From contig VXZQ01000009.1 in NCBI GenBank assembly GCA_009845425.1, positions 1 to 64,000 of the forward strand: DNA of 64,000 nt. The letters run 5' to 3'. Positions within the stretch are counted from its first letter, which is position 1. Every line of letters begins with the position of its first letter. Position numbers and translations under genes: made by a program. Positions 23,463 to 35,172 of the stretch are shown one piece after another. The notes under the pieces are model-generated. The model was not told where the DNA came from. It did no database searches and saw only the letters and a program-made list of their open reading frames with translations. This DNA is from Holophagales bacterium (GTDB taxonomy: Bacteria; Acidobacteriota; Thermoanaerobaculia; Multivoradales; Multivoraceae).

Positions 23463-24509
23463 TCATTCCAGCCCCCTGACTTCAAGGGATCCAATCCCTT
23501 GATTCTCCCGGGGAGGGGGGCGCAGCACCCGGAGCCGGTCGCGACTCTGCTCCCAGCGCCAGCCGCCGCCGCAGTCACAGCCGACGGACCGTCCCCGCGA
23601 CCTCCGCCGGTCGAGCTGCCGCGCCAGCTCCCGCCGGGCGTTCCGCGTGGGCGGATAGGCCGCGCCCGCCAGGCGGTGCAACCGGGCCAGCGCCGCCGGC
23701 CACAGTGACGCGGGCAGCCGCGTGAGCGACTCGACGTCCACGTCGCAGGACTGGTCACCGGAACGGGGCGCCAGCGCCTCGTCGAGCAGCCGGCGCACCG
23801 TGGGCTCGGCCCTGCGGGCGGCCCGGGCCAGGCGGACGAGGCGGTCTCCCAGGTCGGGGGTCTCCGCCGCGAGGACCGGGAACAGACGGCGGCGGACGAA
23901 GTTGCGCCGCGGACCGGAGTCGCGGTTGGTCGGATCGTCGACTGGCTCGATGCCACCCAGGGCGGCGTAGGCCCGCAGACTGCCAGGTTCCAGGTCCAGC
24001 AGGGGCCGGAGCAGCGGCAGTCCGAGCCGGTTCGAAACCGGCCGCATCGCTCCGAGGCCGGCGGTGCCGCTGCCGAAGAGGATGCGGAGAAGAACCGTCT
24101 CGGCCTGGTCGAGACGGTGGTGAGCGGTCAGGACCGCCTCTGCCTCAAGCGAGCGGGCGACGGCGGCGAGCAGCCGGTAGCGCTCGGCGCGGGCCCATTC
24201 CTCCAGGCTCGGGCCCGGCGGCAGGGAGCGCGCGACGTGGACCTGGAAGGGGACCCCGAGGCGCTCGGCGATCCGTCCGGCCGCCCGGGCCCGCTGGACG
24301 GAGCCGTCGTCCAGCCTGTGGTCGACGTGAACGGCCACGGGTTTCCAGCCGAACCGGGGCGCGCCGACCCGCAGGGCGCGCAGCAGCGCCGTCGAGTCGG
24401 GGCCGCCCGAGAAGGCGACGGCCAACGGAGCGTCGCGGACCGCTCGGGCGAGTTCCGGGCGCCGGGAGAAGAAACCGGCGACCGCGGCGTCGACCGGTTG
24501 AATGGTCAT
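23463..24509 (-). CDS. tilS: tRNA(Ile)-lysidine synthase
   Basis: 348 aa from the ATG at 24509. The PP-loop is VAFSGGPDSTALL (about residues 30-42), and HVDHRLDDGS and HHRLDQAETVLLRI motifs follow. It converts C34 of tRNA-Ile(CAU) to lysidine, changing specificity from Met to Ile. It is shorter than the ~430-aa enzymes and lacks most of the C-terminal domain, as seen in some lineages. A CAU tRNA gene lies 33 nt upstream. Confidence 0.92.
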   Translation of the reverse strand: MTIQPVDAAVAGFFSRRPELARAVRDAPLAVAFSGGPDSTALLRALRVGAPRFGWKPVAVHVDHRLDDGSVQRARAAGRIAERLGVPFQVHVARSLPPGPSLEEWARAERYRLLAAVARSLEAEAVLTAHHRLDQAETVLLRILFGSGTAGLGAMRPVSNRLGLPLLRPLLDLEPGSLRAYAALGGIEPVDDPTNRDSGPRRNFVRRRLFPVLAAETPDLGDRLVRLARAARRAEPTVRRLLDEALAPRSGDQSCDVDVESLTRLPASLWPAALARLHRLAGAAYPPTRNARRELARQLDRRRSRGRSVGCDCGGGWRWEQSRDRLRVLRPPPRENQGIGSLEVRGLE

Positions 24510-24542
24510 CGTCGCGCCTCGGCAGCCCGTGGGAGGGTGAAG

Positions 24543-24619
24543 TGGTGGCGGTGGAGGGACTCGAACCCCCGACACAGCGGATATGAGCCGCTTGCTCTAA
24601 CCGGCTGAGCTACACCGCC
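24543..24619 (-). tRNA. tRNA with anticodon CAU (Met or Ile2)
   Basis: 77 nt including encoded CCA. The acceptor GGCGGTG pairs perfectly with CACCGCC, the anticodon stem AGCGG/CCGCT encloses CTCATAT, and the T-loop is TTCGAGT. CAU is used by elongator Met, initiator Met and lysidine-modified Ile2. The paired first base and lack of a GGG/CCC anticodon stem exclude the initiator. Its position just before tilS makes Ile2 worth testing. Confidence 0.93.
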
Positions 24620-24642
24620 GGATCGACGCGGAACCCTACCGC

Positions 24643-24930
24643 TCAGGGGCCGGGTTTGCGCAGCGAGTCCTGACAGCTCCGGAATTGACCGAAGAAGCTG
24701 CGCATCGACTCGGACAACGCCTCGTCGTTCAACCGGTAGATCACGTTCTGGCCGCGCCTCTGGTCGATCACCAGGTCGGCTTCCTTGAGCACGGACAGAT
24801 GGCGGGAGATGGTCGGCTGGGAGAGGTCGAACTCGCCAACGATGTCGCCGACGCAGCGTTGCTCGTCTTCCAGCAGCCGGAGTATGTTCTGCCGGGTCGA
24901 ATCGGACAGCGCCTTGAAGACTTTCGTCAT
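24643..24930 (-). CDS. ArsR-family transcriptional repressor
   Basis: 95 aa from the ATG at 24930 (MTKVFKALSDSTRQNILRLL); a GTG at 25014 with GGAG upstream would add 28 residues. The winged helix has the recognition motif LSQPTISRHLSVLKEADLV. Just before it lies QRCVGDI; a CVGD cysteine is where some ArsR proteins bind metal, but a second Cys is only at the C-terminus (RSCQDSL). Effector not deducible. Confidence 0.88.
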   Translation of the reverse strand: MTKVFKALSDSTRQNILRLLEDEQRCVGDIVGEFDLSQPTISRHLSVLKEADLVIDQRRGQNVIYRLNDEALSESMRSFFGQFRSCQDSLRKPGP

Positions 24931-25050
24931 GTGACGGGAGCGCCGGTCGCGAGGCTCGAGGCCGCTCAGCGAGCCGCCCAGGCGTACAGGCCGATGTTCT
25001 GTCTTCTGGTCCACGATCAGGTATCTCCAGGGAATGAAGAGAGTTAGCCA

Positions 25051-25061
25051 TTATGGCATAA
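25051..25061. promoter_or_regulatory. Candidate ArsR operator/promoter
   Basis: TTATGGCATAA is a 5-bp inverted repeat around one base in an AT-rich island between the ArsR gene and the sigma-factor gene. On the minus strand it includes CATAAT, a good -10 box. Placement suits autoregulation of the ArsR gene. Confidence 0.4.
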
Positions 25062-25081
25062 CTTGAGCCCGAAGTGGGACT

Positions 25082-25783
25082 TCAGGCGCCCGAAGTGAGC
25101 CGCGCCGGCATGAGAAGGCCCCTGCGACGGAGCTCCCGGCGCATTCGGCTGAGCACCGTCGCCACGGTCGCCGGCGCCAGTTGGACCACGCGCGCCGCCT
25201 CGCGGGAGTTCCACCCGTCGACCACCATGCGCTCGGTGATCCAGGTGTCGCGCCAGGCGGTGCCGCCGGGTCTGGCGACACACCCGCACTCGCGCCGGAA
25301 CCGGCGGCGGAGTTCCTGCGCGTAGATGAGGTCGAGAGGACTGGAGGCCCGGCTCGGAACGTCGAAACCGTCCATGTTCTCGGCGAGCGCATCCAGGGCA
25401 TCGATGCTGAGTTCGATGGCCGGACCGCGCTTGAGCGCCCGGCGGGCGCGCAACCAGTCGATCAGGGTGCTCCGGGCGACCCGGCGCAGGTAGGACCGGA
25501 TGGTCGTTTCGGATCGTCCGCGGCAGCCGCGCAGCACCCTGCGATCGTTCTGAAGCAGGCGGACGTAGGTCTCCTGGATCACCTCGTCGAGGAGATCCCG
25601 GTTCAGGTACACGCCGTAGCTCCGTCCGAGGCCGGCGAGGGTGGTCCGCAACATCGGGTCGACACGCCGAACGAGGGACGTCCAATCCGCATCCCGTGCG
25701 ACGCACTGGCGCCAGAGCACGGGGAAGTCGCGCGACTCCCTGCTCTGCTGGTGGCAAGTCTGTGGGGTCATCTTCCGCTCCAT
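25082..25783 (-). CDS. ECF-like RNA polymerase sigma factor
   Basis: 233 aa from the ATG at 25783. Region 2 appears as LLDEVIQETYVRLLQND with an Arg-rich promoter-melting part (SYLRRVARSTLIDWLRARR). Region 4 ends as a helix-turn-helix (NSREAARVVQLAPATVATVLSRMRREL). The spacer between regions 2 and 4 is long (~80 residues) and contains CGC. No anti-sigma gene is adjacent. Confidence 0.8.
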   Translation of the reverse strand: MERKMTPQTCHQQSRESRDFPVLWRQCVARDADWTSLVRRVDPMLRTTLAGLGRSYGVYLNRDLLDEVIQETYVRLLQNDRRVLRGCRGRSETTIRSYLRRVARSTLIDWLRARRALKRGPAIELSIDALDALAENMDGFDVPSRASSPLDLIYAQELRRRFRRECGCVARPGGTAWRDTWITERMVVDGWNSREAARVVQLAPATVATVLSRMRRELRRRGLLMPARLTSGA

Positions 25784-25891
25784 GCAAGTGGAGCGGAGGC
25801 GCCCGGGGCCTACTCAGGGTTTGGCGAGGGCGGCGAAGAGTAACACCCTCCGCGGCTCAAATTGGAGACTCGCGAGGCGCAACTCGCAAGA

Positions 25892-25950
25892 ACTCGGGCT
25901 CGCCGCTTCGCGGCGTCGCGCCTGGTGCCGGCCAGAAGGCCGGCGCACCC
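25892..25950 (+). repeat. Palindrome module after rpmG
   Basis: CTCGCCGCTTCGCGG plus the full core, ending 7 nt from the rpmG stop. Confidence 0.88.
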
Positions 25951-25956
25951 AGTGGT

Positions 25957-26112
25957 TTACCGCATCTTCTCTTCGACGAACTCGACGTGGCGGCGGATCT
26001 TCGGGTCGTACTTCTTCAGCTTCAGCTTCTCCTGGCTGAGCTTCTTGTTCTTCGTCGTCGTGTAGAAGTACCCGGTACCGGCACTCGATACGAGCTTGAT
26101 CTTGTCTCTCAC
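25957..26112 (-). CDS. rpmG: 50S ribosomal protein L33
   Basis: 51 aa from a GTG at 26112 with GAGGTGA upstream; it reads [20 protein letters not shown] and ends [10 protein letters not shown]. Length and YFYTTTKNK motif are those of L33. It lacks the zinc-binding CxxC pairs, so it is the zinc-free form. It follows tRNA-Val and tRNA-Asp on the same strand, and a dispersed palindrome starts 6 nt after its stop. Confidence 0.93.
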   Translation of the reverse strand: MRDKIKLVSSAGTGYFYTTTKNKKLSQEKLKLKKYDPKIRRHVEFVEEKMR

Positions 26113-26161
26113 GTCGTCACCTCAACATGCGGTCCGGCGGCTTCGAGGGCTGGGAGCGGAA

Positions 26162-26238
26162 TGGCGGGGCCGACGGGACTCGAACCCGCGACCTCCGGCG
26201 TGACAGGCCGGCATTCTAACCAGCTGAACTACGACCCC
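26162..26238 (-). tRNA. tRNA-Asp (GUC)
   Basis: 77 nt with encoded CCA. Acceptor GGGGTCG pairs with CGGCCCC (one G-U), the anticodon loop is CTGTCAC, and the T-loop TTCGAGT. Lies between tRNA-Val and rpmG. Confidence 0.96.
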
Positions 26239-26313
26239 GTACGTCCGTCCTCGTCGTGTATCCCTCTAGATGCTACGTCCTGTTCGCTAGTCGCGCGTAC
26301 TCCGGAACCTCCG

Positions 26314-26388
26314 TGGTGGGAGGTGTGGGATTCGAACCCGCGACCCCCTGCGTGTAAAGCAGGTGCTCTACCCCTGAGCTAACCTCCC
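26314..26388 (-). tRNA. tRNA-Val (UAC)
   Basis: 75 nt with encoded CCA. Acceptor GGGAGGT pairs with ACACCTCCC region, the anticodon loop is TTTACAC-type with TAC, and the T-loop TTCGAAT. First gene of the tRNA-Val, tRNA-Asp, rpmG series. Confidence 0.95.
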
Positions 26389-26535
26389 CGGCGGCGACCC
26401 TTCGGTCGTCCGGCGGACATCGCAGGCCGCGGGATCTTAGGGCAGGCGGAGGGCGTCGTCAACGAACGCCCAGGCAGCCTCACTCGTGGCACAATCGCGG
26501 CGGCAGAACCACCTTCCCCTGAGGAGCACTCACTC

Positions 26536-27135
26536 ATGCACGAAGTTCCCGATCTGGCCTACCCGTTCGACGCTCTCGAGCCCCACATCGACGCGCGGAC
26601 GATGGAGATACACCACGACAAGCACCACGCGGCCTACGTCGCCAACCTGAACGGGGCGCTCGAAGGCCGCGACGACCTCGCGGCGAGGAGCGTCGAGAAC
26701 CTGCTCAGCAACTTCCACGAGGTGCCGGACTCCATCAAGGGCGCCGTGCGTAACCACGGCGGGGGCCACGCCAACCACTCCCTGTTCTGGTCCGTCATGA
26801 GCCCGAACGGCGGCGGCGCGCCGAGCGGCGACCTGGCCACCGCCATCGACATTCGGTTCGGCAGCTTCGACCAGTTGAAGGAGCGCTTCGTCAGCGCCGC
26901 CATGGGTCAGTTCGGCAGCGGCTGGGGCTGGCTGGTGAGCGGCGACGACGGCCTGGCCGTGATCGCACGGCCCAACCAGGACTCACCGCTGATGGAGGGC
27001 CTGACGCCTCTGCTCGGAGTCGACGTGTGGGAGCACGCCTACTACCTGAACTACCAGAACCGGCGCCTGGACTACCTGAACGCCTTCTGGAACGTGGTGG
27101 ACTGGGAGGCGGTGGCGGCGCGGTTCCGGGGGTAG
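26536..27135 (+). CDS. Superoxide dismutase, Fe/Mn family
   Basis: 199 aa from an ATG with GAGGAG 9 nt upstream. Metal ligands are His in [11 protein letters not shown], His in [12 protein letters not shown], and Asp/His in [15 protein letters not shown]. The [10 protein letters not shown] and MGQFGSGW pattern leans to manganese or cambialistic use. No signal peptide, so cytoplasmic. Isolated from neighbours by strand. Confidence 0.95.
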   Translation: MHEVPDLAYPFDALEPHIDARTMEIHHDKHHAAYVANLNGALEGRDDLAARSVENLLSNFHEVPDSIKGAVRNHGGGHANHSLFWSVMSPNGGGAPSGDLATAIDIRFGSFDQLKERFVSAAMGQFGSGWGWLVSGDDGLAVIARPNQDSPLMEGLTPLLGVDVWEHAYYLNYQNRRLDYLNAFWNVVDWEAVAARFRG

Positions 27136-27136
27136 G

Positions 27137-27208
27137 ACTGGCTCGCCGCTGAACTGGCTCGCCGCTTTGCGGCTCGCGCTTGATGCCGGCCAGAAGGCCG
27201 GCGCACCG
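27137..27208 (+). repeat. Palindrome module between superoxide dismutase and S41 protease stops
   Basis: GGCTCGCCGCT occurs twice, then the full core at 27185-27208, 7 nt from the protease stop. Confidence 0.88.
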
Positions 27209-27214
27209 GCGCCG

Positions 27215-28891
27215 TTAGTTGGCAACCAGGCCGGAGCTGCGGTTGCCGCCGCGGGTCCGGCGGTCCTGCTCCATGCGGCGCTCAAGTAGCTCTTCCGCTT
27301 CGTCGAGGAGTTCGAGCGCCCGCGCGAGCTGGTTGTCGAGTTGCCGCTCGGCCTTGAAGCCCTCGGTCAGGCCGAAGGCGGTGTTGAAGATCTCGTAGCG
27401 GAGCCGCACCCGGGCGTGGCGCTCGACGGCGGGCTCCTCCAGCGCCTCGTCCAGCTCTTCGGCGGAGACGAGGTCCTCCTCGACGATCCAGTCCCAGAAG
27501 CGCTCGAGGTAGTCGTCGGGCACCCGCCAGTCGGTGGAATCGACCCCCTCGGGCACTCCCTGCTCGAAGGGAAAGCGGTGGAAGCCGCTCTGGATCCGCA
27601 GGCGGGTAATGACGGGCGGATCGTCTTCCAGTTCGACCACGTAGTCGGGGGTCACGCCGCCGCCGCCGTAGACCTTGCGGCCGAGATCGGTGTAGAAGAC
27701 GGGGCGTTCCTCCTTGTCCGGCGGATCGAGTAGCGGCGCCGGCGCCGCCGGCCCAGGCCCTTCCTCGTCTTCGTCGCCGTTGTCGCCGTTCGCGTCGTAC
27801 CCGGTGTAGTAGTCCCAGTACGAGGAGTAGTCGCGCTGGATCAGCCGCCCCGCCGGCGTGTAGTAGCGGGCCGTCGTCAGGGCCAGCCCGGCGCCGTAGG
27901 ACAGCTCGTAGACCGTCTGCACCAGACCCTTGCCCCAGGTCGACTCCCCGACGACCAGGCCCACATCGTGATCCTGGATGGCCCCCGAGACGATCTCGGA
28001 AGCGGAGGCGGAACTGCCGTTCACGAGCACGACGATCGGCAGGCCGAGCGGCTCGTGGCGGCCCGTGGAACGGTAAGACTGGTGGGAACTGTCGATCCGG
28101 CCGCGGGTCTGGACGATCGTCGTACCGGGAGGCACGAACTGGTCGGAGACCGCGATCGCCTGGTCGAGCAGGCCGCCGCCGTTGAACCGGAGGTCGAGAA
28201 TCAACCGCTTCATGCCCTGTTCCCTGAGTTCGGCCAGGGCCCGCGCGACTTCTCCACCGGTCGAACGGGAGAAGTCGGTGATCCAGAGGAAGCCGGTTTC
28301 CGGCGTCAGCATGTGGGCGTGGCGGACCGTCTCCTGCGGGATCTCGGCCCGCGTCACCGTGACCTCCAGCGGTTCGTCCAGGCCGGGGCGAAGCAGCGTC
28401 ACCGTGACGTCCGTTCCCTTCGGCCCCTTGAGCTTCCGGATCGCCTCGTTCGGGTTCATCTCCTCGGTCGGCTCGCCGTTGATCAGGTGGATGATGTCGC
28501 CGGCCCGGATGCCCTTCTCGTAGCCCGGCGTGCCCTCGATCGGCGAGATGACGGTCAGACGGTTGTTGCGCGTTCCGACGTAGATGCCCAGGCCGTAGAA
28601 GGAACTCTGCTGGCGCTCCCGCATCGTGTCGTAGGCCACGGGCGGCAGGAAGCTCGTGTGCGGATCGAGGTTGCGCAGCATGCCCCCGATCGAGGCGTAG
28701 ACGAGATCCCGATGGGTGACGTCGTCGACCGCGTAGTTCGCGTGGGCCGTCTCGATCAACTCCGTGAAGAAGCGGACGTGGGCCACGTCTTCCGCTTCGA
28801 GGATCGCCAGCAGATTGCCGCCCGCGAGCCCGCCGAGGACCACGGCCGCGGCGAAGAGAAGAAGTGCCAGATTGCGCCAGGGTTGCTTCAC
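27215..28891 (-). CDS. S41 carboxy-terminal processing protease
   Basis: 558 aa from a GTG at 28891. The N-terminal membrane anchor is [23 protein letters not shown] domain (about residues 110-190, [17 protein letters not shown]) precedes the catalytic core with Ser in [13 protein letters not shown] and Lys in TWGKGLVQT. The C-terminal ~130 residues are helical and charged. It cleaves C-termini of periplasmic substrates. Confidence 0.93.
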   Translation of the reverse strand: MKQPWRNLALLLFAAAVVLGGLAGGNLLAILEAEDVAHVRFFTELIETAHANYAVDDVTHRDLVYASIGGMLRNLDPHTSFLPPVAYDTMRERQQSSFYGLGIYVGTRNNRLTVISPIEGTPGYEKGIRAGDIIHLINGEPTEEMNPNEAIRKLKGPKGTDVTVTLLRPGLDEPLEVTVTRAEIPQETVRHAHMLTPETGFLWITDFSRSTGGEVARALAELREQGMKRLILDLRFNGGGLLDQAIAVSDQFVPPGTTIVQTRGRIDSSHQSYRSTGRHEPLGLPIVVLVNGSSASASEIVSGAIQDHDVGLVVGESTWGKGLVQTVYELSYGAGLALTTARYYTPAGRLIQRDYSSYWDYYTGYDANGDNGDEDEEGPGPAAPAPLLDPPDKEERPVFYTDLGRKVYGGGGVTPDYVVELEDDPPVITRLRIQSGFHRFPFEQGVPEGVDSTDWRVPDDYLERFWDWIVEEDLVSAEELDEALEEPAVERHARVRLRYEIFNTAFGLTEGFKAERQLDNQLARALELLDEAEELLERRMEQDRRTRGGNRSSGLVAN

Positions 28892-28943
28892 GAGAAGCCG
28901 GGAGTGTAGCAGCGAGCGCGCGCCGCGAAGCGGCCTGCGCGAG

Positions 28944-29795
28944 TCAATCCCCCTCCTCCTCGATCCGCTTGCGGCGCCGCTGCACCAGCGCCGAGGCGCC
29001 GACGCCGACGAGGTAGAGCAGCACAGTGGGTCCCGCCACGATCGTCATGTTCACCGCGTCCGGCGTCGGCGTGATCACCGCGGAGACGACGATGATGATG
29101 AGCACCGCCCAGCGGAAGTGCCGCATCAGGAACCGCGGCGTCACCACGCCGAGCTGCGACAACATGAAGATCACGACGGGGAGCTGGAACATGACCGCCA
29201 GCCCGAGCAGCACGTTGACCGCGAAGCTGAAGTAGCGCTCGATCCGGATGTCGGCATCCCAGTTGGCGTTGAGGCCCATGTTGACCAGGAACTCGGTCGC
29301 AAAGGGCAGGGCGACGAGGTAGCCGAACGCGCCGCCGCCGATGAAGAAGAGGGAACCGAAGAAGATGAAGGGAATCGCGTAGCGCTTCTCGCGGCGGTAG
29401 AGCCCCGGTGCAACGAAACCCCAGAGCTGGGCGACGAGATAGGGCGAGGTGACGAAGATGGAGGCCAGCAGCGCCACCTTCACCTGCACGATGAACGGAT
29501 CCGCGACGCCGTCGAAGACGAGCTGATCGACGTGGGGCTCGATCGGTCTCGCCAGCAGGTTGTAGATCTCCTCGGCGAACGCGAAGCAGCCGAAGAACGC
29601 GACCACGACGACGATCAGCGTGCGCAGGATGCGGCGGCGCAGCTCGTCGAGGTGCTCGAGCAGCGTCATCCGCGGGAGTTCTTCTTCCTCCGCCTCCTCG
29701 GACCTCCGCTTGCCCAGCCTCGTCTCGGGCAACCGCTCCGGTTCCGCCGCTTCGGGCGGCTTGACCGGAGCGTCGTCCTCAGACTGCGGGGTCAC
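28944..29795 (-). CDS. tatC: Sec-independent protein translocase TatC
   Basis: 283 aa from a GTG at 29795, overlapping the tatA end by 17 nt. The conserved [15 protein letters not shown] is preceded by a ~45-residue charged extension. Six membrane helices follow, with [13 protein letters not shown] in the middle loop. With TatA it exports folded proteins with twin-arginine signals. Confidence 0.95.
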   Translation of the reverse strand: MTPQSEDDAPVKPPEAAEPERLPETRLGKRRSEEAEEEELPRMTLLEHLDELRRRILRTLIVVVVAFFGCFAFAEEIYNLLARPIEPHVDQLVFDGVADPFIVQVKVALLASIFVTSPYLVAQLWGFVAPGLYRREKRYAIPFIFFGSLFFIGGGAFGYLVALPFATEFLVNMGLNANWDADIRIERYFSFAVNVLLGLAVMFQLPVVIFMLSQLGVVTPRFLMRHFRWAVLIIIVVSAVITPTPDAVNMTIVAGPTVLLYLVGVGASALVQRRRKRIEEEGD

Positions 29796-30096
29796 TCGGG
29801 GCCCCGGCGCCCGATTCGCGCGGTTTCTTCGAACTGTCGCGCGGTTTCTTCGAACTGGCCGGGTCCGACACGCTCGCGCTTCTCTTGGGAGTTTCGATCC
29901 GGCGCGCCGGCGCCGGCCGCTTCTCCTCGTCGAGTTCGACGTCGATCGACCGCTTCAGGTCGCTCGTGGCGCGCCGGAACTCCGCCATGCCGCGGCCGAG
30001 CGTGCGGCCGAGCTCGGGCAGCTTCCTGGGACCGAAGATGAGGAGAGCCGCCGCCATGATCAACAACATCTCCTGCATGCCGATCGGGCCGAACAT
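29779..30096 (-). CDS. tatA: Twin-arginine translocase subunit TatA/TatB
   Basis: 105 aa from the ATG at 30096 ([20 protein letters not shown]). One membrane helix, the hinge [16 protein letters not shown], an amphipathic helix and a lysine-rich tail with a duplicated [16 protein letters not shown]. Only one TatA/B-type gene is here, so it may serve both roles. Confidence 0.92.
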   Translation of the reverse strand: MFGPIGMQEMLLIMAAALLIFGPRKLPELGRTLGRGMAEFRRATSDLKRSIDVELDEEKRPAPARRIETPKRSASVSDPASSKKPRDSSKKPRESGAGAPSDPAV

Positions 30097-30154
30097 GGCC
30101 CGGCATGATACGCCAACCCGCGCCGCAGGCGGATCGAGAAGGAGGACGAAGACC

Positions 30155-30215
30155 GACTCGCGCATGCCGCTTCGCGGCTGCGCTTGATGCCGGCCAGAAG
30201 GCCGGCGCACCGACA
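30155..30215 (+). repeat. Palindrome module after kdsC
   Basis: CGCATGCCGCTTCGCGG then the full core with GCACCGACA, 9 nt from the kdsC stop. Confidence 0.88.
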
Positions 30216-30223
30216 CCCAGAGG

Positions 30224-30718
30224 TCAGGAGACGGGGCCGAGGGCTTCGATGATGCGGTCGACCAGCTCGCGGGCGGCGCCGCGGCCGCCGCGGGCATCGA
30301 GCACGAGGTCGACGTTGTCGCGAACTTCCTGCACGGCGTCGGCCGGGGCAGCGGACAGGCCCGCGGCGCGGAGCACCGGCAGGTCGACCAGGTCGTCGCC
30401 GACGTAGGCGACCTCGGACGCTTCGAGTCCGCGGCGCTCCAGCAGGTCGGCGAAGGCCGCGGCCTTGTCGCGGCAGCCCAGCAGGACCTCGTCGAAGCCG
30501 AGGTGGGCGGCGCGGCGCTCGACGGCGGGGGAATCCCTCCTGGCGCTCAGAAGACCGATTCCGAGGCCGGCCTCGCGGGCGCGTCGCACGGCCAGGCCGT
30601 CGCGAGTGTCGAAGGCCACCGCCACCTCGTCGCCGACGTAGTAGAGCCGGCCGTCGGTGAGAACGCCGTCGACGTCGAATAGCAGGAAGCGCAGACGCAG
30701 GACAACGGAGGTGAGCAT
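30224..30718 (-). CDS. kdsC: 3-deoxy-D-manno-octulosonate 8-phosphate phosphatase
   Basis: 164 aa. HAD motif I is [14 protein letters not shown] near residue 14, and motif IV is [12 protein letters not shown]. The short cap-less HAD form and its place after kdsA-kdsD identify it. It hydrolyses Kdo-8-phosphate to Kdo. Last gene of the Kdo operon. Confidence 0.93.
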   Translation of the reverse strand: MLTSVVLRLRFLLFDVDGVLTDGRLYYVGDEVAVAFDTRDGLAVRRAREAGLGIGLLSARRDSPAVERRAAHLGFDEVLLGCRDKAAAFADLLERRGLEASEVAYVGDDLVDLPVLRAAGLSAAPADAVQEVRDNVDLVLDARGGRGAARELVDRIIEALGPVS

Positions 30719-30736
30719 GGAAGGACTCCGCGGGAG

Positions 30737-31768
30737 CTACTTGCGGCGCAGGCCCCAGAGGTCATGAATATGCACCAGGCCCTCGAGACGGCCGCCGGCG
30801 TGAGAGGTGAACAGGGACGTGATGCGGTGCCGCTCCATCGCCTCCTGGGCGACCGTGACCAGCGCCTCCGCGGGGATCGTCTTCGGATCGGGCGTCATGT
30901 AGTGGCGCACCGAGCGGTCGAGGAAGGCGCCGCCGCCCGCGCTCGCCGCCGGATCCGTGTTCAGCAACCGCCGGAGGTCGCCGTCGGAGATCACGCCGCA
31001 AAGGACGCCGCCGTCGTCGACGACCGCCGTGATGCCGAACGACTTCTGGGTCATCTCGAACAGCGCCTCGCGCAGAGACGCGTCGAGCCCCACCCGGGGC
31101 ACGGCGTCGCCGCGGTGCATGACCTGCTCCACGGTCATCAGTCGGCGGCCGAGCGCGCCGCCCGGATGGAGCGTCGCGAAGTCCTCCAGCGTGAAGCCGC
31201 GGGCCTCGAGCAGCGCCATTGCGAGCGCGTCGCCCAGGGCCAGGGTGGCGGTGGTCGAGGCGGTCGGGGCCAGGTTCAGGGGGCAGGCCTCCTGGTCGAT
31301 CGCGGCGGAGAGGTGCAGATCGGCCCGCTCGGCGATCGTGCTCCGGGCGGCGCCGGTGATCGCGATCAGGGGAACGCCGCGGCGATGCAGCACGTCGATC
31401 ATCTTGAGCAGCTCTTCCGTGCCGCCCGACGACGACGCGGCCAGGACGACGTCGCCCGGCACGATCATGCCGAGGTCGCCGTGGATCGCCTCTGCGGGAT
31501 GGATGAAGAGGGCGGGGGTGCCGGTCGAGGACAGGGTCGCCGCCACTTTCTTCATCACGTGGCCGCTCTTGCCCATGCCGGTGCAGACCACGCGCCCGTG
31601 GCAGTCGCGCATCCGCCGCACCGCCTCGGCGAAGTCGCCGCCGAGCTGATCGATGAGACCCTGAATCGCCGCCGCCTCGATCTCCAGCACCTTGCGGGCG
31701 ATCTCCAGGCTGCGGTCGCCGGAGGCAGCCGCCGCCGCGATCCGTTCGGCCACCTTCGACTCGCTCAC
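30737..31768 (-). CDS. kdsD: Arabinose-5-phosphate isomerase
   Basis: 343 aa from a GTG at 31768 overlapping the kdsA stop (GTGA). SIS domain with GMGKSGHVMKKVAATLSSTG and SSSGGTEELL, followed by two CBS domains from about residue 205. It interconverts ribulose-5-P and arabinose-5-P, the first step to Kdo. Confidence 0.94.
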   Translation of the reverse strand: MSESKVAERIAAAAASGDRSLEIARKVLEIEAAAIQGLIDQLGGDFAEAVRRMRDCHGRVVCTGMGKSGHVMKKVAATLSSTGTPALFIHPAEAIHGDLGMIVPGDVVLAASSSGGTEELLKMIDVLHRRGVPLIAITGAARSTIAERADLHLSAAIDQEACPLNLAPTASTTATLALGDALAMALLEARGFTLEDFATLHPGGALGRRLMTVEQVMHRGDAVPRVGLDASLREALFEMTQKSFGITAVVDDGGVLCGVISDGDLRRLLNTDPAASAGGGAFLDRSVRHYMTPDPKTIPAEALVTVAQEAMERHRITSLFTSHAGGRLEGLVHIHDLWGLRRK

Positions 31769-32601
31769 ACCCAGGGCCCCTCGGCGTTTCGCGAACGGTG
31801 GATCTCGAGCGCGGACAGGAGCAGGTTCTCGGCCCGCTGGAGCGGCAACTGCGTCTCCCGGTCGCAGCGCGCGCTTTCCGGATCGGGGTGCACCTCCAGG
31901 TAGAGGCCGGCAGCGCCGGCGGCGATGGCGGCCCGGGTCAGGGGTTCGGCGAAGCGGCGGTCGCCGCCGCTCTCCTTCTCCCGCGCCCCGGGAAGCTGCA
32001 GCGAGTGGGTCACGTCATAGAGGACGGCGATCCCGTGCTCGGCCAGGATCCGGAAGCTCCGCATGTCGACGACCAGGTTGTGGTAGCCGAACGAGCTGCC
32101 GCGCTCGGTGACGGCGACCCGCGCATTGCCGGTCGCCCGCGCCTTGTCGACCGTTCTCGCCATGTCGGCGGGCGCCATGAACTGGCCCTTCTTGATCAGG
32201 AGCGCTCTGCCGGTCGCGGCGGCCTCGACCACCAGGTCGGTCTGCCGGCAGAGGAAGGCCGGGATCTGGAGCACGTCGCACACTTCGGCGGCGGCGCCGC
32301 AGTGCCCCGGCTCGTGGACGTCGGTCAGCACGGAGAGGCCGGTGACCGCCTTGACTTCCTCGAGAGCCTTGAGCCCCTCGCTGAGTCCGGGACCGCGGAA
32401 GCTGTCGCCCGAGCTGCGGTTCGCCTTGTCGAAGGAGGACTTGAAGATCAGCGGCAGACCCAGACGATGGCTCATCGCCTGGAGTTCCTGGCCGAAGCCG
32501 ACCAGCCAGTCGCGGCCCTCGATCACGCAGGGACCGGCGATCACCGGCAGCGCGCCGCCGCCGAGAGCTACCCCCGGCGCGAGCTCGAAGCCGTCTGCCA
32601 A
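31765..32601 (-). CDS. kdsA: Kdo-8-phosphate synthase
   Basis: 278 aa from a TTG at 32601. Family motifs are IAGPCVIEGRDW, FKSSFDKANRSS and LTDVHEPG. It condenses arabinose-5-P with phosphoenolpyruvate. 7 nt after pyrG and overlapping kdsD. Confidence 0.95.
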   Translation of the reverse strand: MADGFELAPGVALGGGALPVIAGPCVIEGRDWLVGFGQELQAMSHRLGLPLIFKSSFDKANRSSGDSFRGPGLSEGLKALEEVKAVTGLSVLTDVHEPGHCGAAAEVCDVLQIPAFLCRQTDLVVEAAATGRALLIKKGQFMAPADMARTVDKARATGNARVAVTERGSSFGYHNLVVDMRSFRILAEHGIAVLYDVTHSLQLPGAREKESGGDRRFAEPLTRAAIAAGAAGLYLEVHPDPESARCDRETQLPLQRAENLLLSALEIHRSRNAEGPWV

Positions 32602-32608
32602 GACGTCC

Positions 32609-35091
<2,483 letters not shown>

Positions 35092-35172
35092 GGACGACCC
35101 TACCCGCGTGATGCGCCGGGGGTCAAACCAGCCGGCTGTAGGCTCGCTGTAGCCTAGAGTTCTTGAACGAGC

